A program made the position numbers and the translations under genes. From NCBI RefSeq assembly GCF_003363755.1, contig NZ_CP031396.1, positions 4,620,501 to 4,684,500 on the forward strand: a stretch of 64,000 nucleotides of DNA. Reading direction: 5' to 3'. This stretch comes from Pseudomonas protegens (GTDB taxonomy: Bacteria > Pseudomonadota > Gammaproteobacteria > Pseudomonadales > Pseudomonadaceae). The notes beneath the pieces were generated by a model that saw only the letters and a list, made by a program, of their open reading frames with translations, did no database searches and was not told where the DNA came from. Numbering within the stretch: position 1 is the stretch's first letter; each line of letters begins with the position of its first letter. Shown one piece after another: positions 60,208 to 64,000 of this stretch.

Positions 60208-61125
60208 ATGACCCGCGTTTCCCTGCGCAATATCGATCTGAATCTGTTGGTGGTACTCGATGCCTTGCTGACGGAAAAGCACGTGACCCGCACTGGCGAG
60301 CGCCTGCACCTGAGCCAGCCGGCTATCAGTCATTCCCTGGGCAAGCTGCGGGTGCTACTGGATGATCCGTTGCTGATCCGCCAGGGCAACGACGTGCTGC
60401 TCAGCCCCCTGGCCCGCAGCCTGCAAGCGCCCCTCAAGGAGATTCTCAGTCAGATCGAAACCCTGTTCGGCAAGTCCCTCGACTTTGATCCGGCCACCTC
60501 CCAGCGGATCTTTCACCTGGCGATGTCGGATTACGGTGCGGCGATCGTGCTCCCCAGGTTGCTGGTGCGTCTGCGTGGCGAAGCGCCCTTGATGCGCCTG
60601 GTGGTAACCCAGGGCAGCCGCCACGAGATGTTCGAGCAGATCACCCAAGGCAAGATCGACCTGGCCCTGGGGGTGTTTCCCACCTCCTCGGACGAGATCG
60701 TCAAGGAAGTGCTGTTCGAGGAAACTTTTTCCTGTCTGGTGGACCGCGCCACCCTTGAGGGTGACGGCGGCCTGGACCTGACGGCCTATCTGCAGCGTCC
60801 CCATCTGCAGGTGTCGATGGACGGTTGTTTCAATGGTGAAGTCGATCACCGCCTGGGGGAGGAGGGACTGCAACGGCAGATCGCGGTCAGCGTGCCCCAC
60901 TGGGGCATCGCGCCGGGGATGATCCGCGGCACCGACCTGATTCTTACCGTGGCCAGCCGCACCCTGGACGAGATTCCGCTGCCGGAAGGGCTGCTGCGGC
61001 TGACCCCGCCCTTGAACATTGCGCCCTTCAAGTTCGTGCAGATCTGGCACTCGCGCTTGAGCGATGACCCGGCCCATCGCTGGTTGCGTGAACAGGTCAA
61101 GCTGGCCAGCGTGGCCAAGGCCTGA
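60208..61125 (+). CDS. LysR-family regulator
   Basis: A 305-residue LysR protein of the NodD/PcpR-like branch. The DNA-binding start reads MTRVSLRNIDLNLLVVLDAL then EKHVTRTGERLHLSQPAISH and SLGKLRVLLDDPLLIRQGND. The effector domain follows from about residue 95. Its end converges with a DMT-type transporter gene at 9 bases. The target and effector are unknown. Confidence 0.92.
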   Translation: MTRVSLRNIDLNLLVVLDALLTEKHVTRTGERLHLSQPAISHSLGKLRVLLDDPLLIRQGNDVLLSPLARSLQAPLKEILSQIETLFGKSLDFDPATSQRIFHLAMSDYGAAIVLPRLLVRLRGEAPLMRLVVTQGSRHEMFEQITQGKIDLALGVFPTSSDEIVKEVLFEETFSCLVDRATLEGDGGLDLTAYLQRPHLQVSMDGCFNGEVDHRLGEEGLQRQIAVSVPHWGIAPGMIRGTDLILTVASRTLDEIPLPEGLLRLTPPLNIAPFKFVQIWHSRLSDDPAHRWLREQVKLASVAKA

Positions 61126-61134
61126 AATGGCGCC

Positions 61135-61581
61135 TCAGCCGCGGGTGGTGATGACGAAACCGCCGATCACCACCAGCACGCCGATCAGCTTCTGCAGGCT
61201 GATGTCCTTGCGTGGCAGACCCACCAGCCCGAAGTAGTCGATGATCAGCGAGATCAGCAACTGGCCGATGATCACCACCATGATGAAGTTCAGCGCCCCC
61301 AGGCGCGGCGCCATCAACAGCGCGACGGTGATGTAGAGCACCCCGGCCAGGCCGCCCATCCAGATCCACCAGGGGCCTTGCAGCGCGGCCATGAGATTGG
61401 GCTTGGGCACTTTAATGAACAGCAGCAGGACCCCCAGCACCAGCAGACTGACCAGCAGCGAAACACCGGTGGCCCACAGTGGATGCCCCAGCAGGGTGCC
61501 CAGGCGGGCGTTGGTCCCGGCCTGGAGGGGCACGGCGAAACCGGCGAGCAGGCTGAGCAGGATCGAAACGAACAAGGCCAT
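61135..61581 (-). CDS. DMT-family transporter (DUF606/YdcZ type)
   Basis: A 148-residue membrane protein with five hydrophobic helices. It starts MALFVSILLSLLAGFAVPLQ, followed by AGTNARLGTLLGHPLWATGV, the DUF606 pattern. Members usually act as homodimers or paired halves, and the substrate is unknown. AAGGAAG precedes the ATG. It is divergent from moaC. Confidence 0.92.
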   Translation of the reverse strand: MALFVSILLSLLAGFAVPLQAGTNARLGTLLGHPLWATGVSLLVSLLVLGVLLLFIKVPKPNLMAALQGPWWIWMGGLAGVLYITVALLMAPRLGALNFIMVVIIGQLLISLIIDYFGLVGLPRKDISLQKLIGVLVVIGGFVITTRG

Positions 61582-61770
61582 GAAGTGACTTCCTTTTGCG
61601 GGTTTTGCGCTGTTGTACGTTTATCCGCAGTCGGGCTCCAATTCGTTGTTTTGATGCGGGTTATTCGCCAGGCTGATTGCCGGTTGGCGCGGCCAAACGC
61701 CGGGCAGATGCCCCGTGCGAAAAACTGACCCGCAGGTTTACAATCGGCCCACCTGATCAGGAGTAACACC

Positions 61771-62244
61771 GTGCTGACTCATCTCGATTCCCAAGGTCGC
61801 GCCAATATGGTCGACGTCACCGATAAGGCCGTGACCTTCCGCGAGGCGGCGGCCGAAGCCCGGGTGCGCATGCTCCCGCAAACCCTGCACATGATCGTCA
61901 GTGGTGGTCACCCCAAGGGTGACGTGTTCGCCGTGGCGCGCATCGCCGGAATCCAGGCGGCGAAGAAAACCAGTGAGCTGATTCCCCTGTGCCATCCGTT
62001 GATGCTCACCAGCGTCAAGGTCGAGCTCAGTGCCGAAGGCGAGGACAGCGTGCGCATCGTGGCGCGTTGCAAGCTGTCGGGGCAGACCGGGGTGGAGATG
62101 GAGGCGTTGACCGCCGCCAGCGTCGCCGCGCTGACGATCTATGACATGTGCAAGGCCGTGGACCGCGGCATGACCATCGACGGCGTGCGAGTGCTGGAGA
62201 AATCCGGCGGCAAGAGCGGCGATTACCGGGTGGCTGACGCATGA
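61771..62244 (+). CDS. moaC: MoaC, cyclic pyranopterin monophosphate synthase
   Basis: A 157-residue enzyme of molybdenum cofactor synthesis that, after MoaA, makes cyclic pyranopterin monophosphate. The family motifs KKTSELIPLCHPLMLTSVKV, GQTGVEMEALTAASVAALTI and DMCKAVDRGM are intact. The start is a GTG with AGGAG 7 bases upstream. The stop overlaps the moaD start (ATGA). Confidence 0.98.
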   Translation: MLTHLDSQGRANMVDVTDKAVTFREAAAEARVRMLPQTLHMIVSGGHPKGDVFAVARIAGIQAAKKTSELIPLCHPLMLTSVKVELSAEGEDSVRIVARCKLSGQTGVEMEALTAASVAALTIYDMCKAVDRGMTIDGVRVLEKSGGKSGDYRVADA

Positions 62245-62483
62245 GGATCTCGGTGAAGTTCTTTGCCCGCTACCGTGAGGCCCTGGGGCTCGATGGCCTG
62301 CTTGTCGAGGGCGACTTTGCCTGTGTCGACGATGTGCGCCAGGCGCTGTTGTCCCGTGACGGGGCCGCCGTGCTCGCCGAACAGAACCTGATGTGCGCCC
62401 GCAACGAAGAGCTGTGCCAGCTTGACGAGCCCCTGGCGGACGGCGATGAAGTGGCGTTCTTCCCCACTGTGACCGGAGGCTGA
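62241..62483 (+). CDS. moaD: MoaD, molybdopterin synthase small subunit
   Basis: An 80-residue ubiquitin-like protein ending in the required Gly-Gly (FFPTVTGG), which is thiocarboxylated and supplies sulfur for molybdopterin. It overlaps moaC by 4 bases, and moaE begins one base after its stop, so all three are translationally coupled. Confidence 0.97.
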   Translation: MRISVKFFARYREALGLDGLLVEGDFACVDDVRQALLSRDGAAVLAEQNLMCARNEELCQLDEPLADGDEVAFFPTVTGG

Positions 62484-62484
62484 G

Positions 62485-62937
62485 ATGGCAATCCGTGTGC
62501 AAACCGCGGCCTTCGATCCCGGCGCCGAAGTCAACGCCATGCACGCTGCCGATACCGGGGTTGGCGCGGTGGTCAGCTTTGTCGGCTACGTGCGCGACTT
62601 CAATGACGGCCAGGACGTGCATGGCATGTTCCTGGAGCACTACCCGGGCATGACCGAAAAGGCCCTGGGCAAGATTGCGGCCGAAGCCGAGCAGCGCTGG
62701 CCGCTGTTGCAACTGGAGGTGCTGCACCGCATCGGCGCCCTGGAGCCGGGCGAGCCCATCGTTTTCGTCGGCGCAGCCAGTGCCCATCGTCAGGCGGCGT
62801 TCGAAGCCTGCGCCTTTGTCATGGATTATCTGAAGACCCGGGCGCCGTTCTGGAAAAAGGAAAACACCGCCGACGGCCCCCGTTGGGTAGAAGGCCGCGA
62901 CAGTGATCACGCGGCGGCCGCGCGCTGGAAAGACTGA
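62485..62937 (+). CDS. moaE: MoaE, molybdopterin synthase large subunit
   Basis: A 150-residue catalytic subunit. Conserved features are VVSFVGYVRDFNDGQDVHGM, FLEHYPGMTEKAL, HRIGALEPGEPIVFVGAAS and the late lysines in YLKTRAPFWKKENT. GGAGG overlaps the end of moaD. MoaD and MoaE together form the heterotetramer that puts the dithiolene sulfurs on the cofactor. Confidence 0.97.
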   Translation: MAIRVQTAAFDPGAEVNAMHAADTGVGAVVSFVGYVRDFNDGQDVHGMFLEHYPGMTEKALGKIAAEAEQRWPLLQLEVLHRIGALEPGEPIVFVGAASAHRQAAFEACAFVMDYLKTRAPFWKKENTADGPRWVEGRDSDHAAAARWKD

Positions 62938-63131
62938 TCCCCCTGATGCTGGCCGGCGGGGCTTGAGCCCGCCCCAATTCAACCTGTAATCGACTGCGAC
63001 TGTTCCCGCCGACCGCTGGGGATAAGTCGCTGTGCGCGCCGTTGACGATATGTACGTAAAAGTCCAGTATGGATTTACAAGTACAAATACAGCGTCCTCC
63101 GTTTCATCCTTTCCTTCTGTCTTGCCAAACC

Positions 63132-63140
63132 AACAACAAC
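63132..63140 (+). promoter_or_regulatory. CA-motif, possible Hfq/Crc site before the amino-acid-binding protein
   Basis: AACAACAAC lies 16 bases before the start codon and just upstream of the ribosome site. It matches the AANAANAA pattern of Hfq/Crc-controlled genes in pseudomonads. Confidence 0.5.
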
Positions 63141-63156
63141 CCGCGAGAGAACGAAC

Positions 63157-63933
63157 ATGAAAAAACTCCCCCTCATCAGTGGCCTGGCCTTGAGCTTGTT
63201 GGCGTGCAGCAGCCTGATGGCTGCCGAGAAAACCTTGCGCCTGGGCATCGAGGCGGCGTATCCGCCGTTCGCCTTCAAGACCGCCGACGGCAAGATCGGC
63301 GGATTCGACTACGACATCGGCAATGCCCTGTGCGCGCAGATGCAGGTCAAGTGCGAGTGGATCGAGGGCGAGTTCGACGGCCTGATTCCCTCGTTGAAAG
63401 TGAAGAAGATCGACGCCGCGCTGTCCTCCATGACCATCACCGCGGAACGGCGTAAATCCGTGGATTTCACCCACAAGTACTACTTCACTTCGTCGCGCCT
63501 GGTGATGAAGAAGGGCGCGGTGGTGGACGACCAGTACGCCAGCCTCAAGGGCAAGACCGTGGGCGTGCAGCGTTCCACCACCACCGACCGTTTCGCCACC
63601 GAGGTCTTCGAGCCCAAGGGCATCAAGGTGGTGCGCTACAGCAACAACGAAGAGATCTACATGGACCTGGCGGCCGGGCGCCTGGACGCGATCTTCGCCG
63701 ACACCATTCCCCTGGAGGATTTCCTGTCGATGCCGCGGGGCGCCGACTACGCTTTTGTCGGGCCTGAGTTGAAAGATCCGAAATACGTTGGGGAAGGCGC
63801 CGGGATTGCGGTGCGCAAGGGCAACAGTGAACTGGTTGGCGAGTTGAACAAGGCCATCGATGAGATTCGCGCCAAGGGCGAATATCAGAAGATCCAGGCC
63901 AAGTACTTCAAGTCGGATATTTATGGGGATTGA
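63157..63933 (+). CDS. Periplasmic amino-acid-binding protein of an ABC transporter (Lys/Arg/Orn/His type)
   Basis: A 258-residue solute-binding protein. A signal peptide ends near LMAAE. The body has the family signatures LRLGIEAAYPPFAFKTADGK, GFDYDIGNALCAQM and IDAALSSMTITAERRKSVDF. The pattern resembles lysine/arginine/ornithine/histidine-binding proteins, though the exact ligand cannot be told. It ends 67 bases before the window edge, so any membrane components would lie outside. Confidence 0.93.
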   Translation: MKKLPLISGLALSLLACSSLMAAEKTLRLGIEAAYPPFAFKTADGKIGGFDYDIGNALCAQMQVKCEWIEGEFDGLIPSLKVKKIDAALSSMTITAERRKSVDFTHKYYFTSSRLVMKKGAVVDDQYASLKGKTVGVQRSTTTDRFATEVFEPKGIKVVRYSNNEEIYMDLAAGRLDAIFADTIPLEDFLSMPRGADYAFVGPELKDPKYVGEGAGIAVRKGNSELVGELNKAIDEIRAKGEYQKIQAKYFKSDIYGD

Positions 63934-64000
63934 GACGTTGCGGCGTTCTTGAGGACGCTTTCGCGAGCTCGTTCCTAGGGGATATGTGCAGGGGCGAGCT

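Noticed and set aside
62955..62976. GC-rich hairpin after moaE, considered as a terminator
   Set aside because: A stem exists, but no T-run follows, so it is too weak to call.
1..64000. CRISPR arrays, tRNA or rRNA genes, insertion sequences and prophage genes
   Set aside because: I looked for regularly spaced repeats, cloverleaf-like segments, transposases and integrases and found none. The only repeats are palindromic REP-type elements.

Overview
The window is a high-GC, gene-dense bacterial chromosome segment from a Pseudomonas of the fluorescens type. The evidence is the complete twelve-gene alginate operon in the classic pseudomonad order, a citrate-type FecIRA system, paired LysR and ECF-sigma regulators, and many REP/REPIN palindromes of the type common in fluorescent pseudomonads. 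I see no rRNA, tRNA, CRISPR array, prophage or insertion sequence.

Layout. 1-4.3 kb: a DUF3509-like gene cut by the left edge, then L-serine uptake and deamination genes with a divergent LysR regulator. 4.5-5.0 kb: an HPF/RaiA-like ribosome-associated factor. 5.0-9.1 kb (minus): fecI-fecR-fecA. 9.2-13.0 kb (plus): DUF3649, PepSY and DUF3325 membrane genes, then a second ECF sigma/FecR pair behind a Fur-box-like site. 13.1-19.1 kb: exbD, tonB, a TonB-dependent receptor, exbB and a 5'-nucleotidase lipoprotein, headed by a Pho-box-like site. 19.4-21.9 kb: a second receptor with a signalling (STN) domain. 21.9-24.1 kb (minus): an OprD-type porin and a class A acid phosphatase. 24.5-28.8 kb: AraC regulator, EamA exporter, 2-hydroxyacid dehydrogenase and LysR regulator. 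29.0-33.8 kb: a four-gene efflux operon (outer-membrane factor, FUSC, DUF1656, HlyD). 34.0-37.8 kb (minus): two paralogous lipoproteins, an SDR and a small membrane protein. 38.7-55.5 kb (minus): algD-8-44-K-E-G-X-L-I-J-F-A. 56.3-63.9 kb: yaaA, a deacetylase-like protein, a PIN-PhoH protein, LysR, a DMT transporter, moaCDE and an amino-acid-binding protein.

How it works together. Three TonB-dependent receptors, two ECF sigma/anti-sigma pairs and a dedicated ExbBD-TonB set lie within 17 kb, so 5-22 kb is an outer-membrane uptake and surface-signalling region. One part looks iron-regulated. The exbD-tonB-receptor-exbB-nucleotidase part looks phosphate-linked. This is the best candidate here for an incompletely described system.

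The alginate operon appears intact: key residues can be read in AlgD (C268), Alg44 (R17, R21, D44, S46), AlgG (H312), AlgX (D179, H181, S274), AlgI (H322) and AlgJ (D191, H193, S289). Its oddity is REPIN palindromes scattered through it, two of which appear to be read in frame inside the N-terminal regions of AlgK and AlgE. CA-rich Hfq/Crc-like motifs precede the serine transporter, the porin and the amino-acid-binding protein, suggesting shared carbon catabolite control.
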